NCBI RefSeq assembly: GCF_900149705.1
Contig: NZ_LT703001.1
Location: 2,294,001-2,358,000 of the forward strand
DNA: 64,000 nucleotides
Direction: 5' to 3'
Source: Sphingorhabdus sp. Alg231-15
GTDB taxonomy: Bacteria > Pseudomonadota > Alphaproteobacteria > Sphingomonadales > Sphingomonadaceae
The stretch's first letter is position 1. Each line of letters starts with the position of its first letter. The notes below the pieces were generated by a model. It was given only the letters and a program-made list of their open reading frames with translations. It ran no database searches and was not told the origin of the DNA. Positions 9,000 to 18,312 of this stretch are shown here, one piece after another. A program made the translations under genes and the position numbers.

Positions 9000-9970
9000 A
9001 GACCAATCATGATGCGCGCTTTATGGCGATAGCCATAGCGTTGTCCGAACGTGGCCGCGGACGAACCGGTGGCAATCCCAATGTTGGTTGCATCATCGTC
9101 AAGAACAATGTGATTATTGGTCGCGGTTGGACACAGCCCGGCGGACGTCCGCACGCAGAAGCTATGGCTTTGGCACAAGCGGGGAAGGCCGCCAAAGGCG
9201 CCGATATATATGTCACAATGGAACCTTGCGCGCATCAAAGCAAACGCGGGCCCACTTGTGCCGATCTTGTAAGGGAAGCAGCGCCTGCGCGCGTGATTGT
9301 TGCAACGCTGGATATTGACGAGCGAACCCGGCGTCAGGGCATTGATCGCTTGGGCGATGCCGGTATTTCGGTGTCTGTCGGTCTATTAGAACAGCAGGCG
9401 CACTGGGCAATGGCAGGATTTTTCACGCGTATGGAAAAAAGCCGCCCGCATGTCATACTGAAACTTGCCCTGTCATTGGATGGCTGTATCGCGATGGCAG
9501 ATGGTACCAGTAAATGGATCACTGGCGACCGTGCACGCGCGCATGCCCATCTCGAACGGGCACGCTGTGACGCTATATTGGTTGGAGCTGGAACAGTTGC
9601 GGCGGATACACCTAGCCTGGATGTCAGATTAACCAATCTGGAAGACCGTTCGCCGCAACCCGTGGTGCTAGGGAAGGCGGATGTTGGCGATCACTGGATC
9701 CAGATTATGGAGCCAGGGGCAATTGCGGGGCTGGATCAAATGAACTGGCTGCTGGTTGAAGGCGGTGCTGCGACCGCTGCGTCTTTCCTCAAAGCTGATT
9801 TGGTTGATCGGCTACTATTGTATCGCGCGCCAATCATCATCGGCGGCGGCTTGCCGGGTATTGGAGACATTGGCCTTGGCAGTCTTGACGCCGCACATGG
9901 GCAATGGAACCGGATGGATCGCCGCGATCTCGGACAGGATGTGCTTGAGATATATGAACGTGCCGCCTAA
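8993..9970 (+). CDS. ribD: Bifunctional riboflavin biosynthesis deaminase/reductase
   Basis: 325 residues. The N-terminal deaminase domain has the zinc signature 'PHAEAMAL' and 'PCAHQSKRGPTCADLV'. The C-terminal reductase domain begins with 'LALSLDGCIAMADGTSKWI' and retains 'VGAGTVAADTPSLDVR' and 'LLVEGGAATAASF'. It converts the GTP cyclohydrolase II product in two steps toward 5-amino-6-ribitylaminouracil. The protein is roughly 40 residues shorter than many RibD proteins, the missing part lying in the middle of the reductase domain. Riboflavin synthase follows 31 bp downstream. Confidence 0.93.
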   Translation: MLKTNHDARFMAIAIALSERGRGRTGGNPNVGCIIVKNNVIIGRGWTQPGGRPHAEAMALAQAGKAAKGADIYVTMEPCAHQSKRGPTCADLVREAAPARVIVATLDIDERTRRQGIDRLGDAGISVSVGLLEQQAHWAMAGFFTRMEKSRPHVILKLALSLDGCIAMADGTSKWITGDRARAHAHLERARCDAILVGAGTVAADTPSLDVRLTNLEDRSPQPVVLGKADVGDHWIQIMEPGAIAGLDQMNWLLVEGGAATAASFLKADLVDRLLLYRAPIIIGGGLPGIGDIGLGSLDAAHGQWNRMDRRDLGQDVLEIYERAA

Positions 9971-10001
9971 GTTCTTCGCTCAACCATCATAAAGGTCTTC
10001 C

Positions 10002-10616
10002 ATGTTTACAGGCATTGTTTCGGATATCGGCACAATAACGACAGTCGAAGAGCGGGGTGACCTGCGATTGGTGATATCCTGCCATTATGACATGAGCGGC
10101 GTCGATATTGGTGCGTCTATCGCCTGCTCCGGTGCCTGTCTGACGGTTGTTGACAAGGGTACCGACTGGTTCGCCGTCGATATATCGGCCGAAAGCATAT
10201 CCAAAACGGCCCAATCTATGTGGTCCGAAGGGCGCAAGCTTAACCTGGAACGCGCGCTAAAAGTCGGCGACGAGCTGGGCGGTCATATCGTTACTGGTCA
10301 TGTCGATGCGGTCGGCGATGTTGTTTCTATCGAAACAGAGGGCGATTCGCATCCGGTTCGCATCCATGCGCCCAAGGACATAGCACCCTATCTGGCTCCA
10401 AAGGGTTCCATCACGGTTGATGGCATATCCCTGACCGTTAACAGCATCGAAGATCAGCCGGACGGCAGTACGATTTTTGGTCTGAATATCATTCCGCATA
10501 CTGCTAGCGTCACGACTTTCGCCGATCTCAAGTCTGGAAATCAGGTCAATCTGGAGATTGATATTTTGGCGCGCTATCTCTCGCGGATGGAGAAATTGCG
10601 TGCCGTTTCGACTTAG
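10002..10616 (+). CDS. ribE: Riboflavin synthase, alpha subunit
   Basis: 204 residues starting with the family-defining 'MFTGIVSDIGTI'. The two repeated lumazine-binding barrels can be seen in the paired segments 'IACSGACLTVVD' and 'ITVDGISLTVNS'. It dismutates two 6,7-dimethyl-8-ribityllumazines to riboflavin. It lies in a short operon with ribD and the small membrane protein; the remaining rib genes are outside the window. No FMN riboswitch-like leader was recognised upstream of the cluster. Confidence 0.95.
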   Translation: MFTGIVSDIGTITTVEERGDLRLVISCHYDMSGVDIGASIACSGACLTVVDKGTDWFAVDISAESISKTAQSMWSEGRKLNLERALKVGDELGGHIVTGHVDAVGDVVSIETEGDSHPVRIHAPKDIAPYLAPKGSITVDGISLTVNSIEDQPDGSTIFGLNIIPHTASVTTFADLKSGNQVNLEIDILARYLSRMEKLRAVST

Positions 10617-10623
10617 TCCTTGC

Positions 10624-11493
10624 CTAAAAGGGCAGCCATTTCTGCTTCTTGCTGAACTTCATATAGCCAACATTCGCGCCTAGCCGGAGGCCTGCGCCCA
10701 ACCGAACCGGGATCAGCACCTTGTCACCACTGCGCAAATAGCTCACGTGAAAGCCACCAACGAAATAGGCCGCGCCTTCGCCAGCAGGAAAGCGCTGATA
10801 AAGGTCTTCGGTATCGTAGAGATTATAAACCAGCACAAAGCTGTTCGCTGCGTTGCCGCCTACGTCAAAGCCGATGGACGGGCCGGTCCAATATACCGGA
10901 CGTTCGCCTTCAATCTTGTGAAATAATTTGCCGGACCCATAACGTAAGCCCACCACAAATGCACCAGATGCTTCCCGCCCGGCAATATAGGCATTGGGAC
11001 GCCCCTGCTTCTTCAGAATATCTTCAATCACCCCGGCTAGACCCTTGGCACCCTTGCCAAATACGCCTTCTGCTGCGCCGATAAGATCATCGTCCTGAAA
11101 AGTTGTCGCATCATTCACATTTGCAACTGCTTCGCCATCCGAACCAACAGTATTTTGATCATAGCTATTTTCGTCGACGTTATCTTCATAAACGGTGCCG
11201 CCTTCGGTCTGACCAGGCTGGACCAGATCACCATCAAGATCGCCGTCAATCGGAGCATCCTCAGCGGTTTGCACCTCTTGTTCCACGGGATCAAAATTTC
11301 CGTCATAATCCGGTGTATCTAGATCCGCATCAATCGCGTCATTGGGGTCAATCGTCTGCACCTGCGCAAAAGCGGGAGACATGGTTGGCGCGCAGGCCAA
11401 GGCCGCGACAGTGAATAGGCCAAGCAGCTTTCTGCCGAGAGTCTCACGGGTATATTTTTTCACAGACATTTCCTTTGGGCACGACTTAGTCAT
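10624..11493 (-). CDS. eipA: EipA-like DUF1134 envelope protein
   Basis: 289 residues with a signal peptide near the N-terminus ('LLGLFTVAALACAPTMSPAF'), a long acidic low-complexity region (D/E/Q/N-rich, about residues 45-130) and a C-terminal DUF1134 domain of about 160 residues ('YIAGREASGAFVVGLRYGSG', 'GPSIGFDVGGNAANSFVLVY'). DUF1134 includes EipA of Brucella, a periplasmic protein needed for envelope integrity. The ATG at 11493 is chosen because AAGGAG lies seven bases upstream; the longer frame to 11553 lacks one. The acidic region is longer than needed for the fold and could be a spacer. Confidence 0.82.
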   Translation of the reverse strand: MTKSCPKEMSVKKYTRETLGRKLLGLFTVAALACAPTMSPAFAQVQTIDPNDAIDADLDTPDYDGNFDPVEQEVQTAEDAPIDGDLDGDLVQPGQTEGGTVYEDNVDENSYDQNTVGSDGEAVANVNDATTFQDDDLIGAAEGVFGKGAKGLAGVIEDILKKQGRPNAYIAGREASGAFVVGLRYGSGKLFHKIEGERPVYWTGPSIGFDVGGNAANSFVLVYNLYDTEDLYQRFPAGEGAAYFVGGFHVSYLRSGDKVLIPVRLGAGLRLGANVGYMKFSKKQKWLPF

Positions 11494-11707
11494 GGGTAAA
11501 CTCCTTCCCATACCAGCCGCGTTCGACCTTGGCGTTTCGCGATGACTACGCAATGAACGGACGACGACCCGAGTCGATTTTGCGATCTGTTGAGTGATTT
11601 GAGGGCCAATTGTACAAATTATGGTCCATTTGCTGCTGTCAGACCTGCTTCAGGCCGCATTTTGGTCTGGTGTCGATAATCCGCGACGATGCAACGCACT
11701 TTACCCA

Positions 11708-11736
11708 TTGCAGGGCGTGCGATGCGCCGTTATAGC
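11708..11736 (+). promoter_or_regulatory. Probable sigma-70 promoter of tRNA-Ser
   Basis: TTGCAG at 11708-11713 and TATAGC at 11731-11736 are separated by 17 bases and lie 27 bases upstream of the tRNA-Ser 5' end, suitable spacing for a housekeeping promoter. Assigned by eye only. Confidence 0.45.
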
Positions 11737-11763
11737 GCTTGTCCTTGGCCAAGCCAGTCATGC

Positions 11764-11855
11764 GGACACGTGGGTGAGCGGCTGAAACCACCTCCCTGCT
11801 AAGGAGGCAAGGGCCTCACGGTCCTTCGAGGGTTCGAATCCCTCCGTGTCCGCCA
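11764..11855 (+). tRNA. tRNA-Ser (anticodon GCT)
   Basis: The acceptor stem GGACACG/CGTGTCC, an anticodon arm CCTCC-CTGCTAA-GGAGG with anticodon GCT, a long variable arm typical of class II tRNAs, and a T arm GAGGG-TTCGAAT-CCCTC can all be paired. Discriminator G and an encoded CCA follow. It reads AGC/AGU serine codons. Confidence 0.97.
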
Positions 11856-11865
11856 CTTTTCCGAT

Positions 11866-12999
11866 CTAAATCTCGTCTATTAACTCTGACAATGTCGCCA
11901 GGCATTCGCGCGCAAGCAATTTGCAGCGCTCCGGTGACCAGCCCTGCTCTTCATCCGGTAAATCGCGATTGTCCTTGAACGGCATTTCTAGTGTCATCGC
12001 GACCGCACCAAATCGTTCTGCCACCTGATTGGTAGACATGGACAGGTTTGCCTTGCCTTTCGCAGCGGTTGGATAGCCAAGCTCTGTCTGGAAATCCGGC
12101 GTGCGCGCGGCCAGTCGGTCGCGATAGGCGTGATATTTGCGGCCCAGTTCTTCGGTCCAGCTCGGGATACCTTCAAATCCGGCAATGAACACGGCGGGAA
12201 TCGCTTCGTCTCCATGAACATCCATCGCAAAATCGACACCGCTTTCGTCCATCGCGCCCCGAACACACAAGACTTCCGGGCTTTTTTCCACACTGGGCTC
12301 GTGCCATTCGCGATTGAGATTCGTACCGGCATAATTGGTTCGCAAATGCCCTCTAAACGAACCATCTGGGTTCATATTGGGAACGATATGAAACTGGCAT
12401 TTTTGCAATAAGGCGCGGGCTTGCGGATCAGTGGGATCAGTAAGCATTTCCAGCGCGCCTTCCATCCACCATTCAGCCATGCTTTCCCCCGGATGCTGGC
12501 GGGCATAGAGCCAGACCTGTTTCTCGCCTTCGCCTATTGTGAGACAATCAATCGGCTGTCCTTCCAGACTATGGCCCAGAGTTCGGCATGTGACGCCCTC
12601 GACAGAAGCCACTTCGGCAACAAGATCATGGTGGCGGTCGATGCTATAGGGTGCGAAATACGCAAACCAGATGATGTTGCTGGTTGCGGTATAGCTTATC
12701 GAGAGCGTACCTTTATCTTCATCATATCGGCTTTCTGCCCGGCCCCAATATTCTCGGTCTTCGCTGACGCACGCATTATAACCGGGCCAACCTTGCGGAT
12801 AAGCGGATTCTTTCAGGCCGTTGATATTCAGTTGTAGAACATCACCAATTTCACAGGTTACCCGGAAATGGAACCACTGGAAAAAGTCGCTGTCCTTGTC
12901 CTTTTTGATCGATAGTTCCGCATTGGTGCCGGAAATATCGTGAATGTTGATGTTCCCGCTATCAAAAGCGGCGGTGATCTGGATATCTTTGGTGCTCAT
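11866..12999 (-). CDS. M14 zinc carboxypeptidase, cytosolic CCP/AGBL type
   Basis: 377 residues. The N-terminal 130 residues form the beta-rich domain seen before the catalytic domain in cytosolic carboxypeptidases. The catalytic domain has the zinc motif H-x-x-E in '[13 protein letters not shown]', then '[10 protein letters not shown]' and 'TNLNREW' (substrate-binding Asn-Arg), and late '[10 protein letters not shown]' with the catalytic Glu. Bacterial CCP substrates are mostly unknown; eukaryotic relatives trim polyglutamate tails. The start (ATG at 12999) overlaps the stop of the upstream lipoprotein gene as ATGA, indicating coupled translation. An in-frame extension to 13131 lies inside that lipoprotein gene and is rejected. 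Confidence 0.9.
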   Translation of the reverse strand: MSTKDIQITAAFDSGNINIHDISGTNAELSIKKDKDSDFFQWFHFRVTCEIGDVLQLNINGLKESAYPQGWPGYNACVSEDREYWGRAESRYDEDKGTLSISYTATSNIIWFAYFAPYSIDRHHDLVAEVASVEGVTCRTLGHSLEGQPIDCLTIGEGEKQVWLYARQHPGESMAEWWMEGALEMLTDPTDPQARALLQKCQFHIVPNMNPDGSFRGHLRTNYAGTNLNREWHEPSVEKSPEVLCVRGAMDESGVDFAMDVHGDEAIPAVFIAGFEGIPSWTEELGRKYHAYRDRLAARTPDFQTELGYPTAAKGKANLSMSTNQVAERFGAVAMTLEMPFKDNRDLPDEEQGWSPERCKLLARECLATLSELIDEI

Positions 13000-13598
13000 G
13001 GCACTTTGATAGTGGTTCCTGACTCTCCGGGGAAGTCCCTGAATAACGCTTCGGCCAATTTTGATGCGGCTAGCCCTGGTTGTGAAGCCGGGGATCCCTC
13101 TTTGGCTTCCACCGACGAGCGGCCTTCCCAAACCGTTTGATTGTCGGCACGACGTGTGATCCGAACGGCCAGTTCCGTTGCAATCTTATCCTTGGGCTTG
13201 CCGCTCAGGTTGATGCCTATGCCGAGTCCCACACCGGATCCATAGCTGCCCGTGCTGCCACCAACGCCCACTGACACCGGGGAGCGACGACCTCCGGCGG
13301 ACAAACGGCTTTGCTCTACCGAGACTCGGGCAACATATTCGCCATTGGCTGCATCCGTGCCGGGGTCTGAAAACCCAACTCGCTGCAATTCTCTGCGGAC
13401 GGCGGCTTCATACGTACCCTGCTCCAGCACTCTTCCTTCGCTAACGTCAGAGGTTGAAACAATAGCGATGGTTCCGGGCGCTATTTGCATGTCCTGCGCA
13501 TTATGAAAACGCGTAACATTTACAGGTGGTGTCGTTGCGACACAGGCTGTCATTGCGAGGGACAATGCAGCGGCCCCAAAAAGCTTTTGTAGTGACAT
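12996..13598 (-). CDS. DUF4136-like lipoprotein
   Basis: 200 residues beginning with a lipoprotein signal ('[10 protein letters not shown]', lipid-modified Cys near residue 19). The rest resembles the DUF4136 fold of outer-membrane lipoproteins, with a glycine/serine-rich hydrophobic stretch ('[19 protein letters not shown]') before a final '[15 protein letters not shown]'. Function is unknown. It shares an ATGA junction with the downstream carboxypeptidase. A secreted lipoprotein coupled to a cytosolic peptidase is an unusual pair. Confidence 0.7.
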   Translation of the reverse strand: MSLQKLFGAAALSLAMTACVATTPPVNVTRFHNAQDMQIAPGTIAIVSTSDVSEGRVLEQGTYEAAVRRELQRVGFSDPGTDAANGEYVARVSVEQSRLSAGGRRSPVSVGVGGSTGSYGSGVGLGIGINLSGKPKDKIATELAVRITRRADNQTVWEGRSSVEAKEGSPASQPGLAASKLAEALFRDFPGESGTTIKVP

Positions 13599-13749
13599 GA
13601 TTCTCTAACTCCCGACCAACTGTGCGCCATAATAGCTGAAATTCTGAACTTCAGGCGTAAATAATTGCATCAATATGGCTCTGTGGTTAACCGGATAACG
13701 AGCTTTCCCTGATATACCCCTGAATTATCAGCTTCCTGAAGGAGACATT

Positions 13750-14754
13750 ATGCCGGAGCGGTTCACAATATTGGTCACAGGCGGTGCCGGTTATATTGGC
13801 AGCCACGCTGTGCTGGCGCTGAAAGATGCGGGCTGGCCTGTTGCGGTAATCGATAACCTGGTGACCGGTTTTCGCTGGGCGGTTCCGGATGATGTACCTT
13901 TTTACGAAGGCGACGTGGCGGATAGCTCGCTGATCGCGAGGATTGTCAACGAACAGAATGTCGGAGCGATAATGCACTTTGCTGGTTCGGTTGTAGTACC
14001 GGAATCGGTTGAGAATCCGCTCAAATATTATGATAATAACAGCGCCAAAAGCCGGAGTTTAATTGAATCAGCTATCGCTAATGATGTGAAGCACTTCATC
14101 TTTTCCTCGACAGCCGCGACATACGGTATTCCAGAGGAAAGCCCGGTGAAAGAAGATACACCGCAGGTTCCGATAAACCCCTATGGCATGTCAAAGCTGA
14201 TGACTGAGCACATGCTGCGTGACGTGTCGGCGGCACATGATATGAATTTTTGTGCTTTGCGCTATTTCAACGTGGCTGGCGCCGATCCTGGTGCACGGAC
14301 GGGACAATCTACAGCGGGCGCCACCCATCTGATCAAGGTTGCAGTTGAGGCTGCCTTGGGTAAGCGCGACAGCGTGGCGGTCTTCGGTACGGACTATGAC
14401 ACACCCGATGGTACGGGTGTGCGCGACTATATTCATGTTTCCGATCTGGCAGCGGCCCATGTTCTGGCTCTGGAAGCGCTGATCGCTGATCCTGGTCAGA
14501 ATCACCTGCTCAATTGCGGTTATGGTCGGGGATTCTCAGTATTGGAGGTGCTGGATGCTGTGGACCGAGTCACCAATCGCAAGACTTCACGCGACATGTC
14601 CGCGCGCCGAGCTGGCGATCCCGATTCGTTGATTTCTGACAATCGTGCGATCATGGAACACTTCCCTTGGGAGCCGCAATATGCCGATCTGGACCAGATT
14701 GTGACCCATGCGCTGGCCTGGGAGCGCAAATTGGGTGAGATTCAAAGAGATTAA
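13750..14754 (+). CDS. galE: UDP-glucose 4-epimerase
   Basis: 334 residues of the short-chain dehydrogenase/reductase superfamily. NAD binding is shown by 'TGGAGYIGSHAV' at residues 8-19, and the catalytic Tyr and Lys lie in 'NPYGMSKLMTEHML' with the Ser/Thr in 'FIFSSTAATYG'. 'NCGYGRGFSVLEV' is the C-terminal substrate region. It interconverts UDP-glucose and UDP-galactose for surface polysaccharide. The ATG is preceded by AAGGAG. No other sugar-nucleotide gene is adjacent. Confidence 0.95.
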   Translation: MPERFTILVTGGAGYIGSHAVLALKDAGWPVAVIDNLVTGFRWAVPDDVPFYEGDVADSSLIARIVNEQNVGAIMHFAGSVVVPESVENPLKYYDNNSAKSRSLIESAIANDVKHFIFSSTAATYGIPEESPVKEDTPQVPINPYGMSKLMTEHMLRDVSAAHDMNFCALRYFNVAGADPGARTGQSTAGATHLIKVAVEAALGKRDSVAVFGTDYDTPDGTGVRDYIHVSDLAAAHVLALEALIADPGQNHLLNCGYGRGFSVLEVLDAVDRVTNRKTSRDMSARRAGDPDSLISDNRAIMEHFPWEPQYADLDQIVTHALAWERKLGEIQRD

Positions 14755-14766
14755 GCCCCTCAATGC

Positions 14767-14795
14767 TTGACTTTGGCCGACCACGACCCTAATCG
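14767..14795 (+). promoter_or_regulatory. Possible promoter of rpmJ
   Basis: TTGACT (14767-14772) and TAATCG (14790-14795), 17 bases apart, lie about 60 bases before the rpmJ start codon in the galE-rpmJ gap. The -35 is good and the -10 imperfect. Confidence 0.35.
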
Positions 14796-14857
14796 CACCG
14801 TCTGCATACGGCATTAGCCGTTTTCAAGAAATTCAGAAATTAAGGCGTGGTACCAAA

Positions 14858-14983
14858 ATGAAGATCCGCAACTCTTTGAAGTCGCTCAAAAACCGTCATC
14901 GGGACTGCCGCGTGATCCGTCGTCGTGGCCGCACCTATGTGATCAACAAAACGAATCGCCGGTTCAAAGCGCGCCAGGGCTAA
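14858..14983 (+). CDS. rpmJ: 50S ribosomal protein L36, zinc-free form
   Basis: 41 codons, starting [11 protein letters not shown] and ending [11 protein letters not shown]. This is the slightly longer L36 form: it has a single Cys and lacks the four-ligand zinc ribbon of the 37-38-residue form. Such zinc-independent L36 proteins are the usual or alternative L36 in alphaproteobacteria. It is a structural component of the large ribosomal subunit. It stands outside the main ribosomal operon, between galE and a HAD hydrolase ten bases downstream. Confidence 0.95.
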   Translation: MKIRNSLKSLKNRHRDCRVIRRRGRTYVINKTNRRFKARQG

Positions 14984-14992
14984 ATCCCTCTC

Positions 14993-15619
14993 ATGGCAGG
15001 CGTGACTGCCATCCCAAAAATCGACACCGTTATTTTTGATGTAGGCAATGTTCTCTATCAATGGGACTTGCGCTGCCTGTTCGAAAAGCTGATTGACGAC
15101 CCGATGGAACTGCAATGGTTTCTGGAAAATGTCGTTACACCTGAATGGCATTTCCAGCACGATGCAGGCAGATCGCTTGCCGATATGTTACCCGAACGGA
15201 TCAAGCAGTTTCCGCAATATGAATCGCACATACGGGCCTATGCCGAGCGATTTAATGAAAGCATTCCCGGACCAGTGCCGGGATCATTGTCATTGGTGAA
15301 GCAGCTTGCGGCGAAAGATGTTCCCCTTTTCGGGATCACCAATTTCGGCTCGGAGCTATGGCAGAGCTTTCGTCCGACGGCAGCAGTTTTTGATCTTTTC
15401 GCTGATATAGTTGTCTCCGGCGACGAGAAATTGATGAAGCCGGATGCTGCCATCTACAAACTTGCACTCAGCCGCTTTGACGTCGTTGCCGAGCAATGCC
15501 TGTTCATTGATGATCGGTTGGAGAATGTTGAGGCCAGTGAAACGCTTGGGATCAAAGGGCATCATTTCCAGGATGCAGAAACCTTGAAGCAAGAATTGAT
15601 AGCGCTGGCGCTTTTATAG
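14993..15619 (+). CDS. HAD-superfamily hydrolase (HAD-IA)
   Basis: 208 residues. HAD motif I is 'FDVGNVLY', an Asp nucleophile with the second Asp replaced by Asn as in several HAD-IA subgroups. 'GITNFGSELW' gives motif II, the Lys of 'KPDAAIYKLAL' motif III, and 'CLFIDDRLENVEA' motif IV. Relatives include 2-haloacid dehalogenase-like and YihX-type sugar phosphatases; the substrate is unknown. It lies ten bases after rpmJ and is probably co-transcribed. Confidence 0.85.
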   Translation: MAGVTAIPKIDTVIFDVGNVLYQWDLRCLFEKLIDDPMELQWFLENVVTPEWHFQHDAGRSLADMLPERIKQFPQYESHIRAYAERFNESIPGPVPGSLSLVKQLAAKDVPLFGITNFGSELWQSFRPTAAVFDLFADIVVSGDEKLMKPDAAIYKLALSRFDVVAEQCLFIDDRLENVEASETLGIKGHHFQDAETLKQELIALALL

Positions 15620-15746
15620 AAATCCCGGCCTGCAGACGAAATGAACCGGGCCCATGCCCATCATTCAGGCCTTGGGACGGTTAGACTTTGTTTTACAGAT
15701 TGATGGGTCTCTGGACGAAGCGGCTGCCAGGTGCCGGTTCAGAGCA

Positions 15747-16325
15747 TTACTGTCCGGGAGGAGGGCCGCCTGGTAGTCCGCCTTGCTGCTGCATCTGCTG
15801 CTGCAAGGCCCGCATTTGTTCCTCGGAGATAAAGTCGAGCAAGGTGACGTCGAAAATCAGGACCGAGTTGGCAGGCAAATCGGGGCCAGGGGACTGTTCG
15901 CCATAACCGAGCTCCGAAGGTATCCAGATGCGATACTCGCCGCCTTTTTGCATAAGTTGCAGGGCCTCAGAAAAACCGGGAACAACCCCGCCAACGGGCA
16001 TCGGGGTCTGTTCGTTCTGGTCAAACACATTACCGTCGCGGGTGGTGCCCTCATATTTGACCAACGCCGTGTCGGTTAAGGTTGGCGAAGCGCCTTCGCC
16101 TGGCTTGAGGACTTTATATTGAAGACCAGATTCGGTCTGTATGATGCCGTCATTGTCTGCATTGCAGGCAAGAAACATCTCATTCGTTCCATTTTCACAA
16201 ATAGCCTTACCGGTTCCGACCCATGCCAATGCCCCTGCCACCAGCAGAACCAGCGCCAGTCCGATCCATAATTTGGTCAAAGACCCCTTTTTGATCGGCC
16301 GGATGGGAACAGTGGTTACGGACAT
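15747..16325 (-). CDS. FKBP-type peptidyl-prolyl isomerase, membrane-anchored
   Basis: 192 residues: a short basic cytoplasmic N-terminus, one transmembrane segment (about 19-38), then a periplasmic FKBP domain ('GLQYKVLKPGEGASP', 'FDQNEQTPMPVGGVVPGFSE', 'IPSELGYGEQSPGPDLPANS') and a Gln/Pro/Gly-rich tail. It would speed cis-trans proline isomerisation during periplasmic protein folding. It is followed on the same strand by nothing until the AraC end, and rpsU lies just upstream on the same strand. Confidence 0.92.
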   Translation of the reverse strand: MSVTTVPIRPIKKGSLTKLWIGLALVLLVAGALAWVGTGKAICENGTNEMFLACNADNDGIIQTESGLQYKVLKPGEGASPTLTDTALVKYEGTTRDGNVFDQNEQTPMPVGGVVPGFSEALQLMQKGGEYRIWIPSELGYGEQSPGPDLPANSVLIFDVTLLDFISEEQMRALQQQMQQQGGLPGGPPPGQ

Positions 16326-16384
16326 ATCGGACTACCTATTCGATGAAAACCTGTGTTGGAAAGCCTTGATAGTGGCGTGCAGGC

Positions 16385-16591
16385 TTAAATGGTACCGTCG
16401 CGTTCCATCCGCTTGCGCTCCATCTTGCGGGCACGGCGGACCGCAGCAGCTTTTTCACGAGCGCGTTTTTCAGAAGGCTTTTCGTAATGCCGGCGCAGTT
16501 TCATTTCGCGATAAACGCCTTCACGCTGCAATTTTTTCTTGAGCGCCCGAAGGGCTTGATCAACATTATTGTCGCGAACCATGATTTGCAT
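16385..16591 (-). CDS. rpsU: 30S ribosomal protein S21
   Basis: 68 residues of the basic S21 type ('[18 protein letters not shown]', '[19 protein letters not shown]'). S21 sits near the anti-Shine-Dalgarno end of 16S rRNA. The first ATG gives MQIMVRDN, the form usual in this order; a second ATG three codons later is possible. An inverted repeat lies in the leader 35 bases upstream (see 16625-16648). Confidence 0.96.
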   Translation of the reverse strand: MQIMVRDNNVDQALRALKKKLQREGVYREMKLRRHYEKPSEKRAREKAAAVRRARKMERKRMERDGTI

Positions 16592-16624
16592 AAGACTGAG
16601 TAACTCCGTTCAAAATCGTCATCA

Positions 16625-16648
16625 GGCCGGGTATATTCATAACCGGCC
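16625..16648 (-). promoter_or_regulatory. Inverted repeat in the rpsU leader
   Basis: GGCCGGGTAT and ATAACCGGCC pair over ten positions with one mismatch around a four-base ATTC loop, 34 bases upstream of rpsU. It could be an autoregulatory or terminator-like leader hairpin. No T-run follows on the minus strand within a few bases. The remaining 16592-16884 gap shows no gene. Confidence 0.4.
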
Positions 16649-16884
16649 GAAAATATCATTAAGCCATAAAAAAGGGTTTGCAGATGATTCGTTCAACTGC
16701 AGTTGGAGCGCGCCTAACAGGCTAATCCACCGATTTCAAGCATTTCCGACTCAATTCCGTTGCCGTTCTTGGCCGAATTTGCAGGTTTTCGTGCATTGGT
16801 TACCGTTCAGAGCATTTTGATTATGATCTGGACCTGTGCCATATCCGGCCCAAAGCGCAATTTAGGCGAATCAGGAGAGGCAAA

Positions 16885-17649
16885 ATGGCCACTGCAATCA
16901 ACATCCAATCAAGCTGTAGTGATGAAGAATGGAAGGCGCGCCAACGGCTTGCCGCTTGCTACCGGATATTCGCACATCTCGGCTGGGACGAGCTGATTTT
17001 CAATCATGTCACGCTAAAGGTGCCGGGAGAGGACGATGCATTTCTGATTAATCCCTACGGCCTGCATTTTAGCGAGGTGACCGCTTCAAATCTCGTGAAG
17101 ATCGATATTGATGGCAACACACTTGATGGATCCACTTTCCCGGTAAACAAGGCTGGATTTACACAGCACAGCCTTTTTCATCGCGAGCTGCCGGATGTCC
17201 ACGCGATCATTCACACCCATACGACAGCGACAATGGCGGTGGCATCGCTGGAAGGCGGTTTGCAGCCGCTGAACTTCTATGCAGCTGCGATCGTGCCGCG
17301 GCTTGCCTATCACAAGTTTGAAGGGGTTACGGTGCATGCAGACGAAGGCCCACGTTTCCTCGCCAGCCTTGGCAAGAAACGGATGATGCTGCTCGAAAAT
17401 CACGGGCCGGTGGTCATGGGCAAAACTCTGGAAGAAGCATTTCTCAACCATTGGGTGCTGCAGCGGGCCTGCGAGATCCAGATGCAGACGCTTGCGATGG
17501 GCAAACCTGTGATGATCGGAGAAGAAGTGATCAGGAAGCATCTGGCCAATCTTTCACAAGCATCGATTGATCCTGCAATTCAGGGGGTTCCGGAATTTGA
17601 TGCGATGGTCAGGCTGATCGATCGCGAAGATCAAAGCTGGCGCGAATAG
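16885..17649 (+). CDS. Class II aldolase/adducin family protein
   Basis: 254 residues. The zinc site is visible as 'HTHTTATMAV' (two His) and 'LLENHGPVVMG' (third His), with 'YGLHFSEVTASNLVKID' upstream for substrate binding. Family members cleave or rearrange phosphorylated or free sugars, but this subgroup (adducin-like, in place of fuculose-phosphate aldolase) is poorly characterised. An ATG follows AGGAGAGG at good spacing. No sugar pathway genes are adjacent; the orphan 2Fe-2S subunit lies 111 bp downstream. Confidence 0.85.
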   Translation: MATAINIQSSCSDEEWKARQRLAACYRIFAHLGWDELIFNHVTLKVPGEDDAFLINPYGLHFSEVTASNLVKIDIDGNTLDGSTFPVNKAGFTQHSLFHRELPDVHAIIHTHTTATMAVASLEGGLQPLNFYAAAIVPRLAYHKFEGVTVHADEGPRFLASLGKKRMMLLENHGPVVMGKTLEEAFLNHWVLQRACEIQMQTLAMGKPVMIGEEVIRKHLANLSQASIDPAIQGVPEFDAMVRLIDREDQSWRE

Positions 17650-17760
17650 GGCTTGCGTCATATCTGCATTAACGGATCAGTGAGGGATTACCATTTGCAA
17701 TAGAGTGGCGTCTGGAAGCTGCATTGTCGGACCGGTTGTTCTGCTGTAACGATTGATTTC

Positions 17761-18300
17761 ATGACCAAATTCACCGTCAACGACCGACCCGTAGAGTATC
17801 GCATGGATGAGCAAACGCCGCTATTATGGGCTTTGCGTGATGCGTCTAATCTTACCGGCACCAAATATGGTTGCGGGACCGGAGACTGCGGGGCGTGCAT
17901 GGTAGAGGTGGATGGGGAGGCCATCCGAAGCTGTCTGGTCACAATAGGCGAACTGGAAGGCCGTTTCATTACCACCATAGAGGCGTTGTCCCGCGATCGT
18001 AGCCATCCCGTGCAACAAGCATGGGCCGCGGAAAATGTTCCTCAATGCGGTTTTTGCCAGTCCGGCATGATCATGGCGGCAGCGGTATTACTGAAGAAAA
18101 ACACCAATCCATCAAATGATGAAATTGACGAAGCAATGACTAACATCTGCCGCTGCGGCACTTATCCAAGGATCCGAGAAGCCATTCAGCGCGCTGCTCG
18201 GGTTGCTCGCGGAGATGATGTTTTAAGTGCAGCACCGCCGCCGGGTATCGATCCGGAAGATGCCGCGAAGGCAGTCCCCGCGCTAACCCCAAAAAAATAG
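17761..18300 (+). CDS. 2Fe-2S small subunit of a molybdenum hydroxylase, orphan
   Basis: 179 residues. The N-terminal plant-type ferredoxin domain binds one cluster ('GCGTGDCGACMVEVDG', with Cys in 'IRSC'), and the C-terminal four-helix domain binds a second ('CGFCQSGMIM' and 'NICRCGTYPRIREAI'). This is the IorA/XdhA-like small subunit of xanthine oxidase-family enzymes. Its large molybdopterin subunit normally follows, but here the next 427 bp hold no such gene. It must pair with a subunit encoded elsewhere or be a remnant. The frame itself is intact, which argues for function. Confidence 0.88.
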   Translation: MTKFTVNDRPVEYRMDEQTPLLWALRDASNLTGTKYGCGTGDCGACMVEVDGEAIRSCLVTIGELEGRFITTIEALSRDRSHPVQQAWAAENVPQCGFCQSGMIMAAAVLLKKNTNPSNDEIDEAMTNICRCGTYPRIREAIQRAARVARGDDVLSAAPPPGIDPEDAAKAVPALTPKK

Positions 18301-18312
18301 TAGATAGGCAGA

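Noticed and set aside
9971-10001. FMN riboswitch before the riboflavin genes
   Set aside because: The gap is only 31 bases and the upstream ribD leader is coding, leaving no room for an RFN element.
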